Notes under the pieces: generated by a model
Seen by the model: the letters and a program-made list of their open reading frames with translations, nothing else
Told to the model about the DNA's origin: nothing
Databases searched by the model: none
Assembly (NCBI GenBank): GCA_041645325.1
Contig: JBAZQI010000008.1
Coordinates: forward strand, 1 to 39,821
Source: JAFCCL01 sp041645325
GTDB taxonomy: Archaea > Iainarchaeota > Iainarchaeia > Iainarchaeales > GCA-2688035
Reading direction: 5' to 3'
Length of the DNA stretch: 39,821 nt
Shown: piece by piece, positions 7,619-13,341 of the stretch
Position numbering within the stretch: the stretch's first letter is position 1
How the letters are laid out: every line of letters starts with the position of its first letter
Translations under genes and position numbers: made by a program

Positions 7619-8335
7619 ATGGTGTTGCGGGAAGAAGAAATTGAGGCCCTTGTTGCAAAGTATGTTTCCAACAACATGGTGCTGTCGTTTGGCACAGGCG
7701 ATGAAAGCGCAAGGTTTGTGAAAAAGCTTGCATTGAGGATTGAAGAAGAAGACCTCAAGGTAAGCATTGTGCCAACAAACCACAAGATTGCGGAAATTGC
7801 CCAAGAGCTTGGCATTGAGGCGGTTTCATTAAATGATAGGGAAATAGACCTTGCAATAGAATTTGTTGACAGGATTGACCCGGAATTCAATTTCATTGAA
7901 TTGGAATCAGGCAGTTTTGTCAGGGACAAGATGATTGCGCAAAGCGCCGCAGAGCTCATTGTGGTAACCGAGGAAAAAAACTATGGAATGCCGCTTGGCG
8001 GATGGATTCCTTTTGAAATATGCGTTTTTGGCTGGAAGAGAACAATGCTGCAGCTTGAAAAGCTCGGCAAGGCAAGGATTAGGGAAAAAAACGGAAAGCC
8101 CTTCAAGACCGAAACAGGCCATTATGTCATTGACGTGAACATTGACGAAATCTATTCGCTTGAAGACCTTGAATTCCAGGCAAAGGACATTCCAGGCGTG
8201 CTGGAAACAGGGCTGTTCATAGGATATGCCGACAGGGTTTTGCTGCACAATGGAAAGCTGAGAATGCTTTCAAGGCTTGATTACAGCAAGCAGGACAGTG
8301 CAAATGCAGGCCAAGAAGGCATAATAATGCTTTAA
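7619..8335 (+). CDS. RpiA-like protein (ribose-5-phosphate isomerase A fold), altered active site
   Basis: A 238-residue homologue of ribose-5-phosphate isomerase A, which interconverts ribose 5-phosphate and ribulose 5-phosphate. Fold markers are the early SFGTGDES loop (23-30; family GxGTGST), VPTN (51-54), the strand leading into the catalytic loop, and the PFEICVFGW segment (family LPVEV). The catalytic DGADE loop reads EFVDR (81-85) and the KGGGxALLREK loop reads ELESGSFVRDK (94-104). By eye D81, K94 and E103 of the E. coli enzyme become E81, E94 and D103, while D84 is kept. So it may be a non-canonical isomerase or a sugar-phosphate-binding paralogue. No other rpi gene is in view. Confidence 0.75.
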   Translation: MVLREEEIEALVAKYVSNNMVLSFGTGDESARFVKKLALRIEEEDLKVSIVPTNHKIAEIAQELGIEAVSLNDREIDLAIEFVDRIDPEFNFIELESGSFVRDKMIAQSAAELIVVTEEKNYGMPLGGWIPFEICVFGWKRTMLQLEKLGKARIREKNGKPFKTETGHYVIDVNIDEIYSLEDLEFQAKDIPGVLETGLFIGYADRVLLHNGKLRMLSRLDYSKQDSANAGQEGIIML

Positions 8336-8389
8336 ATGGAACGCAAGGAAACACTATTTAAAGTTAGTTGAATTAAAGCTTTTTATGAC

Positions 8390-8529
8390 GCCTCGGTAGC
8401 TCAGCCTGGTTAGAGTGCTCGACTCATAAAGCTTTTCTTTGGAAAAGAAAAGCTTGCAAAAGAAACCGGTTGCTTTGCAATCGGAATTGGGCAATCGAGA
8501 GGTCGTGGGATCATATCCCACCCGAGGCA
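8390..8529 (+). tRNA. tRNA with anticodon CAT (elongator Met or Ile2), 65-base intron
   Basis: Acceptor 8390-8396 pairs with 8522-8528, discriminator A8529. D-stem 8399-8402 with 8413-8416; anticodon stem 8418-8422 with 8495-8499; anticodon CAT at 8425-8427. The intron is placed at 8429-8493, after base 37. The acceptor GCCTCGG with G1-C72 excludes the archaeal initiator (A1-U72). Whether C34 is modified to agmatidine (Ile2) cannot be told. The T-loop is ATCATAT (8510-8516), with A54 and T58 in place of the usual T54-A58. A TATA box (TATTTAAAG, 8354-8362) precedes it. Confidence 0.87.
8429..8493 (+). repeat. Type B palindromic repeat in the tRNA(CAT) intron
   Basis: The intron opens with AAGCTTTTCTTT, a short loop, then AAAGAAAAGCTTGCAAAAG, a close variant of the type B module seen in the tRNA-His intron. 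A second small inverted pair (CCGGTTGC...GCAATCGG) fills the rest. Confidence 0.7.
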
Positions 8530-8584
8530 ATCAAACAACCGGCAAAAATCCTATAAGTTTAAATAAACAAAAGCTATTAATGGA

Positions 8585-9130
8585 TTGGGCAAAATGAAGC
8601 TTTTCAAGTACGCTTTGAGCATCTTGTTCTGCAATGCATTCAGGTTTCTGCGCTTTATTCCAAACAATGACCCAATAATGGCGTGCATGCTGCCATTTGC
8701 AAAGCAGGACAAATGGTGGCAGGGCGCGCTTTTTGCGTTCATGACAATGGTTTCCTTTGATTTCATTACAATGAAGGTAGGGTTGTGGACCGCTGTTACG
8801 GCTTTGACATATGCAGGCCTTGGCATAATGTTCCACTTTGTTTACAAGAAACAAGCCGGCAAGGTAAAGCTAAGGCACTATATCGGCTCGGGCATTGCAG
8901 GCGTTCTGATATTTGATTTTGTCACAGGCGTTTTGTTTGGGCCGGCAATGTTCGGCATGAGCTTTGCGCAGGCAGCAATCGGCCAGATTCCGTTCACCGT
9001 AATGCACTTGCTTACCGCAACATTCTTCATCATTCTTTTGACGCCGCTGCTTGACAGGGCAATTGTAAGCAATCCCTCGCTTGAGGACTCCGCGGTTTTT
9101 AACAGGATAAAACTTTGGGCAAGGGCTTGA
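8585..9130 (+). CDS. Integral membrane protein, ECF-transporter S-component-like
   Basis: A 181-residue protein with about five to six hydrophobic segments. The entry segment FRFLRFIPNNDPIMACMLPF resembles the start of S components of energy-coupling-factor vitamin transporters; I call this resemblance, not proof. The next gene begins one base after its stop and encodes a membrane-anchored DUF4430 protein. Pairs of S-component-like proteins and DUF4430 proteins occur in other prokaryotes and suggest uptake of a cobalamin-like or other cofactor. No ECF ATPase or T component is in this window. The ATG lies after an AT-rich TATA-like stretch (AAGTTTAAATAAAC, 8556-8569). Confidence 0.6.
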   Translation: MGKMKLFKYALSILFCNAFRFLRFIPNNDPIMACMLPFAKQDKWWQGALFAFMTMVSFDFITMKVGLWTAVTALTYAGLGIMFHFVYKKQAGKVKLRHYIGSGIAGVLIFDFVTGVLFGPAMFGMSFAQAAIGQIPFTVMHLLTATFFIILLTPLLDRAIVSNPSLEDSAVFNRIKLWARA

Positions 9131-9131
9131 C

Positions 9132-9617
9132 TTGGAAGAAAGAAAATGGGCTTGGCAGGGGCATGACCTGGCGGAAAAAAAAGCGGCAACACAGGCTAAG
9201 CCAAAAACAGGCTCCGTTTACAAAAAGCTGGCGCTTGTGCTCATCGGACTTGTGGTTCTCTGGTTTGTTTTCGCAAGCATTGTGCCTGCCCAAAACAGCC
9301 CGGCAGCCCCTGCAAGTGCAACTGTTTCATTCAAGGCATTTGCTGGCGAAGAAAATGTTCTTGACGTAACAACAATGGTTCCAAAGGGCACAAACGCATT
9401 TGACGCAATGCAACAGGTTGCGAATGTTGAATTCCAGGATTTTGGGGCAATGGGCGCAATGGTTGAATCCATAAACGGCGTCAAGCCGGGGCAGAACGAG
9501 TTCTGGGGGCTTTACGTTAACGGCGAGCAATCAATGGCAGGAATAAGCGGCATCACAATAGAAGAAGACACTGCCATTGAATGGAAAATTGAAAGCATTG
9601 AAAGCTATGCCCAATAA
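9132..9617 (+). CDS. Membrane-anchored DUF4430 (transcobalamin C-terminal-like) protein
   Basis: A 161-residue protein. I use the TTG at 9132 as the start: it is one base after the upstream stop, and the next in-frame ATG falls after the membrane anchor. Residues about 32-52 form one transmembrane helix. Residues about 70-158 form a DUF4430 domain, recognisable from GTNAFDAMQQV, the SINGVKPG loop, the FWGLYVNG strand and the final DTAIEWKIE strand. DUF4430 resembles the cobalamin-capping domain of transcobalamin, so it may capture a ligand outside the cell for the upstream S-component-like protein. The ligand is unknown. Confidence 0.72.
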   Translation: MEERKWAWQGHDLAEKKAATQAKPKTGSVYKKLALVLIGLVVLWFVFASIVPAQNSPAAPASATVSFKAFAGEENVLDVTTMVPKGTNAFDAMQQVANVEFQDFGAMGAMVESINGVKPGQNEFWGLYVNGEQSMAGISGITIEEDTAIEWKIESIESYAQ

Positions 9618-9652
9618 CGCTTTTTCTAAAAAAAAAAAAAGAAATGCAGGCC

Positions 9653-9757
9653 GTTAAAAAAAAGGCTTTGCGAAGCATTTTTTCCCAAGGCTTTTTTTCC
9701 TATGGAAAAAAAGGCTTCTTTTCGCAAGCCTTTTCTTGGAAAGAAAAGGTTTTTCAG
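9653..9757. repeat. Palindromic repeat cluster (type A and type B)
   Basis: A reverse-oriented type A module lies at about 9678-9716 (TTTTCCCAAGGC, T7CC, loop, GGA7, GGCTT), followed by a reverse type B module at 9719-9749. A shorter GGCTTTGCGAAGC hairpin precedes them. The 9618-9883 gap holds no gene; short frames here are the repeats themselves. Confidence 0.75.
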
Positions 9758-9883
9758 AACTCACAATCGTCTTCATCGCAACAAGAGCAAATGCCCTGCC
9801 GCTCTGTTCTCAGCCTGCTCATCATGGATAGTAAATTTATAAATTCATTCCTTTAAAAGGATATTTAGCGCTTGTTCTATTAT

Positions 9884-9899
9884 GCCCCGATAGTCTAGC
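9884..9899 (+). repeat. Duplicated 5' fragment of tRNA-Glu
   Basis: GCCCCGATAGTCTAGC is identical to the first 16 bases of tRNA-Glu (9953-9968). It has its own TATA-like CTTTAAAAGG (9851-9860) about 28 bases upstream. The 53 bases between the copies contain an AAGCTTTT...AAAAAGCTT palindrome (9900-9918). The repeat-like insert seems to have split or duplicated the tRNA 5' end. Confidence 0.75.
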
Positions 9900-9952
9900 A
9901 AGCTTTTAAAAAAAGCTTGGGCAAAAATAAGGCTATTGGATAAATCAGGAAA

Positions 9953-10027
9953 GCCCCGATAGTCTAGCTCGGTCAAGGACAATGCCCTCTCACGGCATGG
10001 ACCCGGGTTCAAATCCCGGTTGGGGCA
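9953..10027 (+). tRNA. tRNA-Glu (CTC)
   Basis: Acceptor 9953-9959 pairs with 10020-10026 (one G-T), discriminator A10027. D-stem 9962-9965 with 9977-9980; anticodon stem 9982-9986 with 9994-9998; loop CTCTCAC with anticodon CTC at 9989-9991; T-stem CCGGG/CCCGG with the standard TTCAAAT loop (10008-10014). No intron and no CCA. It is flanked by a 5' fragment copy upstream and a tRNA-tail-like fragment downstream. Confidence 0.93.
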
Positions 10028-10028
10028 T

Positions 10029-10051
10029 GGCATATTGAGCGCAAGCGAGAT
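10029..10051. terminator. Hairpin after tRNA-Glu
   Basis: GGCATAT is matched by ATATGCC across a GAGCGCAAGCGAG centre. It lies one base after the tRNA and could end or protect the transcript. It resembles the hairpin at 2601-2636. Confidence 0.45.
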
Positions 10052-10077
10052 ATGCCCAACCGCATTTGTAATTTTAG

Positions 10078-10143
10078 TAAAGCTTTTGCCAGAGGCCTTT
10101 TAAGAAAAGGCTTGCGGAAAAATGCTTCGCAGGCAAAAGGTTT
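10078..10143. repeat. Type B palindromic repeat
   Basis: GGCCTTTTAAGAAAAGGCTTGCGGAAAAA at about 10094-10121 (quoted here in two halves elsewhere) fits type B: complementary arms and the GGCTTGCG(G)AAAA tail. It is nested between outer words GCTTTTGCC and GGCAAAAGG that also pair. Confidence 0.65.
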
Positions 10144-10162
10144 TTCAACCCCGGTCCGGGCA
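10144..10162 (+). repeat. tRNA 3'-end-like fragment downstream of tRNA-Glu
   Basis: TTCAAC, CCCGG, TCCGGGC, A reads like a T-loop, T-stem, acceptor and discriminator, but no tRNA body lies upstream that would pair with the acceptor. It aligns to the tRNA-Glu tail with a few changes. It would close a gene-less 115-base cassette. Confidence 0.4.
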
Positions 10163-10198
10163 ATTCTGCTTGTAAAGCATAACACGCGCCTCGCCTAT

Positions 10199-10218
10199 CC
10201 CCACAGCAAGCTGTGGGG
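10199..10218. terminator. Perfect 8-bp hairpin
   Basis: CCCCACAG, loop CAAG, CTGTGGGG. Between 10028 and 10340 there is no gene; this hairpin, the repeats above and an AT-rich promoter-like stretch before 10341 are all I see. Confidence 0.5.
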
Positions 10219-10340
10219 CATTACGGCTCGGCGAAATGAAAAAGCCGCAATATTTATTTATCCACTGCAAGCAATGGGGAGCTAACCCCAGACTTGGCTT
10301 TAGAAACAATAAAATATCTGTTTGTTCTTAGTATAATGGA

Positions 10341-11756
10341 ATGAAAGGGCTTTTTTGTTTGCTGTTGGCTGCGGCTTTGCTTGCAACCGCGATTCCAAGC
10401 GCTTTTGCTGCTGAGAATGTTGCAGAGCTGAAGATTGAGGAGATAAGCCCTGAAATTGTTGCCGGCGAAATGCTCGAATTTTCTTATCTTGCCAGCAACA
10501 GGGTTGGCCCTGCCTGCAGCAGCACTATAGTGTATTGGTTTGAGAGTGAAGAAAAAAAAGTTATTCAGGGCAGTGACACAATTTATCTTGCTGCCGGAGA
10601 ATCCAGGGTTGAGAGCGCCTCCCTTGCGGTACCGATTGATTTTGCGGGCGTGAGGCACTTGTACCTAAAAATGAGCTGCAATGATGCGAACATTCTTGCA
10701 AGCAGGGCCATAAATGTTTCAGAAAGCATTCCAAGGCTGCCTTTGTTTAAGACGCTTGATGTTTTGGAAAGCGAAGAAGGAAAGCAGGTTGTTTTTTCTT
10801 ATACCATGCAGTCTGAAACAGGCGAAAGGACTTCTGTTTTTGTTGAAGAAACTATTTTAAAGGACAACAATATTGTGTGGAGCAATTCGCAAAAGATTGC
10901 TGTTGTGGGCAGCATTGAAATAGAAAGGCTTGGCCCATTGCTCCAGCCAGGCAGCTACAAAATAGTTGCAAAGGCGGCAAGCGGCATTGAAACAGCGAAG
11001 ATTGAAAGGGACTTCAGCATTAGCCCTGCTTTGCCGCCCAAAACGCTGCCGGCGAATGCAATAGAAGGGCTTGTTTTGCTGCTGTTTGCCGGAATATTTT
11101 TTGCAATATTGGTTTTTGTCGGAACAAAACCTTTTCAAAGGGGGTTGCCTGCTGAAGCACTTGAAGTGGAAGAGCCTGCTTTGCAAAAGAAAAGCGTTTG
11201 CCTTGTTGAGTCAGAAGCAAGCGGTGTCCTTGACATAGGCGCTTTGGAAATCCTCTTGGATGAAATCGGTTACAGCGAAGAGGAAAAGCCAAAGGCAATT
11301 GATTTTGCTTCAACCATTCCTGTTATTCAAATAGTGAAGAGCTGCCTTTTCACTGATGAGGATGGAAAAATGAGCTTTGAGACCGCTGTTGTAGACACTG
11401 TGGTTAACAACAGCAACAGGGACTGGCTTGATGTTGCCGTAATAGCAATGGTTCCGGATTTCCTCGGCAAAATCAGCGGCGTTACAGCTGACACAAGCGT
11501 CGAGGTGAAAGAGGAAAAATCCATTCTCAGGTTCACTTTGGAAAAAATTGGCGCAAAGCAGTCAGCAAGCATTGCTTATACTGCACCAAAGCTTATTTCG
11601 CAAGAAGAAGTGGGCAAAGTGAGCTTGCCTGCAGTAATTGGATTCAAAGAAGGCAGGCGCTTAAAGCTCAAAAAAATCATGGTTAAGAGAAAAAACGCTG
11701 AAATGACGGTGTCGAGAAAAACACCCCAAAAAAAGGATAAACCGGTTTTTCTTTAG
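10341..11756 (+). CDS. Exported single-pass membrane protein, unknown function
   Basis: A 471-residue protein. A cleavable signal peptide (1-23, ending AFA-A) leads to an extracellular part of about 210 residues with beta-sandwich character, suggestive of two CARDB/immunoglobulin-like modules. One transmembrane helix lies at about 238-262, followed by a cytoplasmic part of about 205 residues with an acidic helix (about 290-325) and a second beta-rich domain. The tail (about 440-471) is strongly basic. I do not recognise a named family. An earlier ATG at 10334 stops at once, so 10341 is the start. DUF116 follows 33 bases downstream. Confidence 0.75.
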   Translation: MKGLFCLLLAAALLATAIPSAFAAENVAELKIEEISPEIVAGEMLEFSYLASNRVGPACSSTIVYWFESEEKKVIQGSDTIYLAAGESRVESASLAVPIDFAGVRHLYLKMSCNDANILASRAINVSESIPRLPLFKTLDVLESEEGKQVVFSYTMQSETGERTSVFVEETILKDNNIVWSNSQKIAVVGSIEIERLGPLLQPGSYKIVAKAASGIETAKIERDFSISPALPPKTLPANAIEGLVLLLFAGIFFAILVFVGTKPFQRGLPAEALEVEEPALQKKSVCLVESEASGVLDIGALEILLDEIGYSEEEKPKAIDFASTIPVIQIVKSCLFTDEDGKMSFETAVVDTVVNNSNRDWLDVAVIAMVPDFLGKISGVTADTSVEVKEEKSILRFTLEKIGAKQSASIAYTAPKLISQEEVGKVSLPAVIGFKEGRRLKLKKIMVKRKNAEMTVSRKTPQKKDKPVFL

Positions 11757-11789
11757 TTATTTAACCTTTTCTTTCCCATTCTTTTTATT

Positions 11790-12392
11790 ATGGCAAAGGG
11801 GGTTACTGCCAGGATTAAGGAGGCTGCTGCCGAAACCGTTGACAGGGCAACCCATTTGGATGTTGCCGGTGCAACGCAGGCGATTGCAAAAAAGTTTGGG
11901 TTGAACCAGCGGCTTATCAATTACACGCACATTGAGCTTAGGAACAAGCTGAACGAGTATGGCTTTAAGGAAACCCCTTACAATCAAAGGGTTCTTTTTT
12001 TGCCACATTGCCTTAGGAACAGCAAGGAATGCAAGGCAAAAAGCACTGACGAAGGATTGCAGTGCAGGCGATGCGGAAAATGCAATATTGCCGAGCTTTT
12101 GACGATTGCCGACGAGCTTGGCTACCAAGGGGCTTTTGTCGTGCCTGGCGGAAGCATGATGCAGAAGATTATCAAAAAGCAGAAGCCGAAGGCGACTGTC
12201 GGCGTGTGCTGTTACCATGAGGCAAACCTTGCCTTTGATTTTTTGAGGGGAACCGGAATTCACGCACAGGTTGCTTTGCTTTTGCAGGACGGATGCAAGG
12301 ATACCAGGGCGAATGTTGCGGAGGCAAGGGAAAAAATGGAGTTAATTGGCAAAAATGTTTTGGAAGGCAATTCCAAAGAATTAAAAAAGTGA
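11790..12392 (+). CDS. DUF116 family protein
   Basis: A 200-residue protein matching the DUF116 pattern: LPHCLR (family-defining), then C-x-A, a QCRRCGKC cluster, the GYQGAFVVPGGS segment, VGVCCYHE and the closing DGCKDT. The numerous conserved Cys suggest an Fe-S or other metal site. DUF116 genes are often next to radical SAM or cofactor genes in archaea and anaerobic bacteria; here a radical SAM enzyme lies about 1 kb away on the opposite strand, beyond tRNA-Thr(TGT) and the endonuclease cassette. The biochemical role is unknown. Confidence 0.78.
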   Translation: MAKGVTARIKEAAAETVDRATHLDVAGATQAIAKKFGLNQRLINYTHIELRNKLNEYGFKETPYNQRVLFLPHCLRNSKECKAKSTDEGLQCRRCGKCNIAELLTIADELGYQGAFVVPGGSMMQKIIKKQKPKATVGVCCYHEANLAFDFLRGTGIHAQVALLLQDGCKDTRANVAEAREKMELIGKNVLEGNSKELKK

Positions 12393-12412
12393 CCAACGCT
12401 ATTTTTTATCGG

Positions 12413-13144
12413 CTAATGCCCCAATAGCTCAGCCTGGCTAGAGCACGAGTTTTGTAAACTCGGGGTCGAGGGTTCAAATCCCTCTTGGGGCTCTAATAGT
12501 TTCCTTATTTTGAATAGATGCCTGTCATTGGAAAAGCCTATTAGTCGCATCCACTTTTCAATCTGTTTATTGCCGTAAATCGTGATTTCATATATCCGCT
12601 TTCCATTCCATTTTTTGGTTGCCGAATAAAGAGAGAAATATTTTCCAAGAAACTCGTTCAATTGTTCATATAATGGCGTGCTTACTGTCTTCAATATTAT
12701 TCGGCCATAAGTCTTCCTGTAAATTTTCCTATTATCAAAGAACACACAGCCATCCGTGTCAAATATTCCCCTAATAGTTGCAAAAGCGAGTTCTTCTTCA
12801 GCCGCAAGTATTTCTTCAGGAATTTTCACAGTAAACGTCTTATTTCCCGCAACAAACCCGAATCGTTTTGTAAGGCAATCAAAGATGTTCTTGTCATAAA
12901 AGGTAAGACTCATCGCTCGCTGTTTTTTCCTAAAGTATAAATGTGGCTTTGCATCAAAAACACTTTTAGCAATGGACGAAAGATAAAACGACAGGTAATG
13001 CCTGTCAAAATTGGCATCACCAGTAATGAAAACATGGTGCTTGGATTTGCCGCCCTTAGTAAGGTAGCCATCAATGCAACCATCACCGATAATGGCTCCG
13101 ACAAACGCACACAACTCTTCCGAAAGAGGCAATTGCTCAGACAT
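12413..13144 (-). CDS. LAGLIDADG homing endonuclease 2 (at tRNA-Thr TGT)
   Basis: Clear sister of the endonuclease at 4942-5586. The frame is open to 13345, but I start at the ATG of 13144: it opens the shared block, and a TATA box (CTTTAAAA, 13165-13172) lies about 25 bases upstream. Both motifs are intact: FVGAIIGDG near residue 14-22 and TIRGIFDTDG in the second half. Similarity to the sister ends near HLFKI. The frame has no stop there and continues through the complement of tRNA-Thr(TGT), adding about 25 residues that look like translated antisense tRNA, and ends at 12413. Either the natural stop was lost or the last bases changed. Two tRNA-tail-like fragments lie behind the promoter. 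Confidence 0.87.
   Translation of the reverse strand: MSEQLPLSEELCAFVGAIIGDGCIDGYLTKGGKSKHHVFITGDANFDRHYLSFYLSSIAKSVFDAKPHLYFRKKQRAMSLTFYDKNIFDCLTKRFGFVAGNKTFTVKIPEEILAAEEELAFATIRGIFDTDGCVFFDNRKIYRKTYGRIILKTVSTPLYEQLNEFLGKYFSLYSATKKWNGKRIYEITIYGNKQIEKWMRLIGFSNDRHLFKIRKLLEPQEGFEPSTPSLQNSCSSQAELLGH
12418..12492 (+). tRNA. tRNA-Thr (TGT)
   Basis: Acceptor 12418-12424 pairs with 12485-12491, discriminator T12492. D-stem 12427-12430 with 12441-12444; anticodon stem 12446-12450 with 12458-12462; loop TTTGTAA, anticodon TGT; T-stem GAGGG/CCCTC and the standard TTCAAAT loop. No intron, no CCA. Like tRNA-Thr(GGT), its 3' end abuts a convergent LAGLIDADG gene. Confidence 0.95.
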
Positions 13145-13164
13145 GTAAGAGTTTTGTTTCTGCG

Positions 13165-13200
13165 CTTTAAAACAGTTTTGAGAGAGAAGGTTTCCGCTGT
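13165..13200 (-). promoter_or_regulatory. TATA box and conserved upstream block of homing endonuclease 2
   Basis: CTTTAAAA at 13165-13172 and the following block ending GGTTTCCGCTG on the gene strand match 5607-5640. The match stops exactly where the tRNA-like fragment begins. Confidence 0.65.
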
Positions 13201-13220
13201 TTTCAAATCCCATCGAGGCT
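13200..13220 (+). repeat. Displaced tRNA 3'-end fragment, copy 1, closing HEG cassette 2
   Basis: TTCAAAT (T-loop), CCCA, TCGAGGC (acceptor) and T. The TCGAGGCT end equals the tail of tRNA-Thr(GGT), not that of the adjacent tRNA-Thr(TGT). One T-stem base is missing compared with CCCGG. Confidence 0.6.
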
Positions 13221-13234
13221 TTTAACGGGATTTG

Positions 13235-13270
13235 CTTTTTTCCCAAGGCTTTTGCAACAGCAAAAGGCTT
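13235..13270. repeat. Type A palindromic repeat between two tRNA-tail copies
   Basis: TTTTCCCAAGGC, TTTTGC, loop, GCAAAA, GGCTTT: a reverse-oriented type A module lying exactly between the two tRNA-tail fragments. Confidence 0.65.
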
Positions 13271-13290
13271 TTCAAATCCCATCGAGGGCT
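13269..13290 (+). repeat. Displaced tRNA 3'-end fragment, copy 2
   Basis: The 19 bases 13269-13287 are identical to 13200-13218 (TTTTCAAATCCCATCGAGG), then GGCTT. It is a second direct copy of the same tRNA tail, 69 bases along. Confidence 0.6.
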
Positions 13291-13341
13291 TTCTTGTTAG
13301 ATAGACACATATGCCTAGAGGCAGTGGATTGCTTTTGGGTC

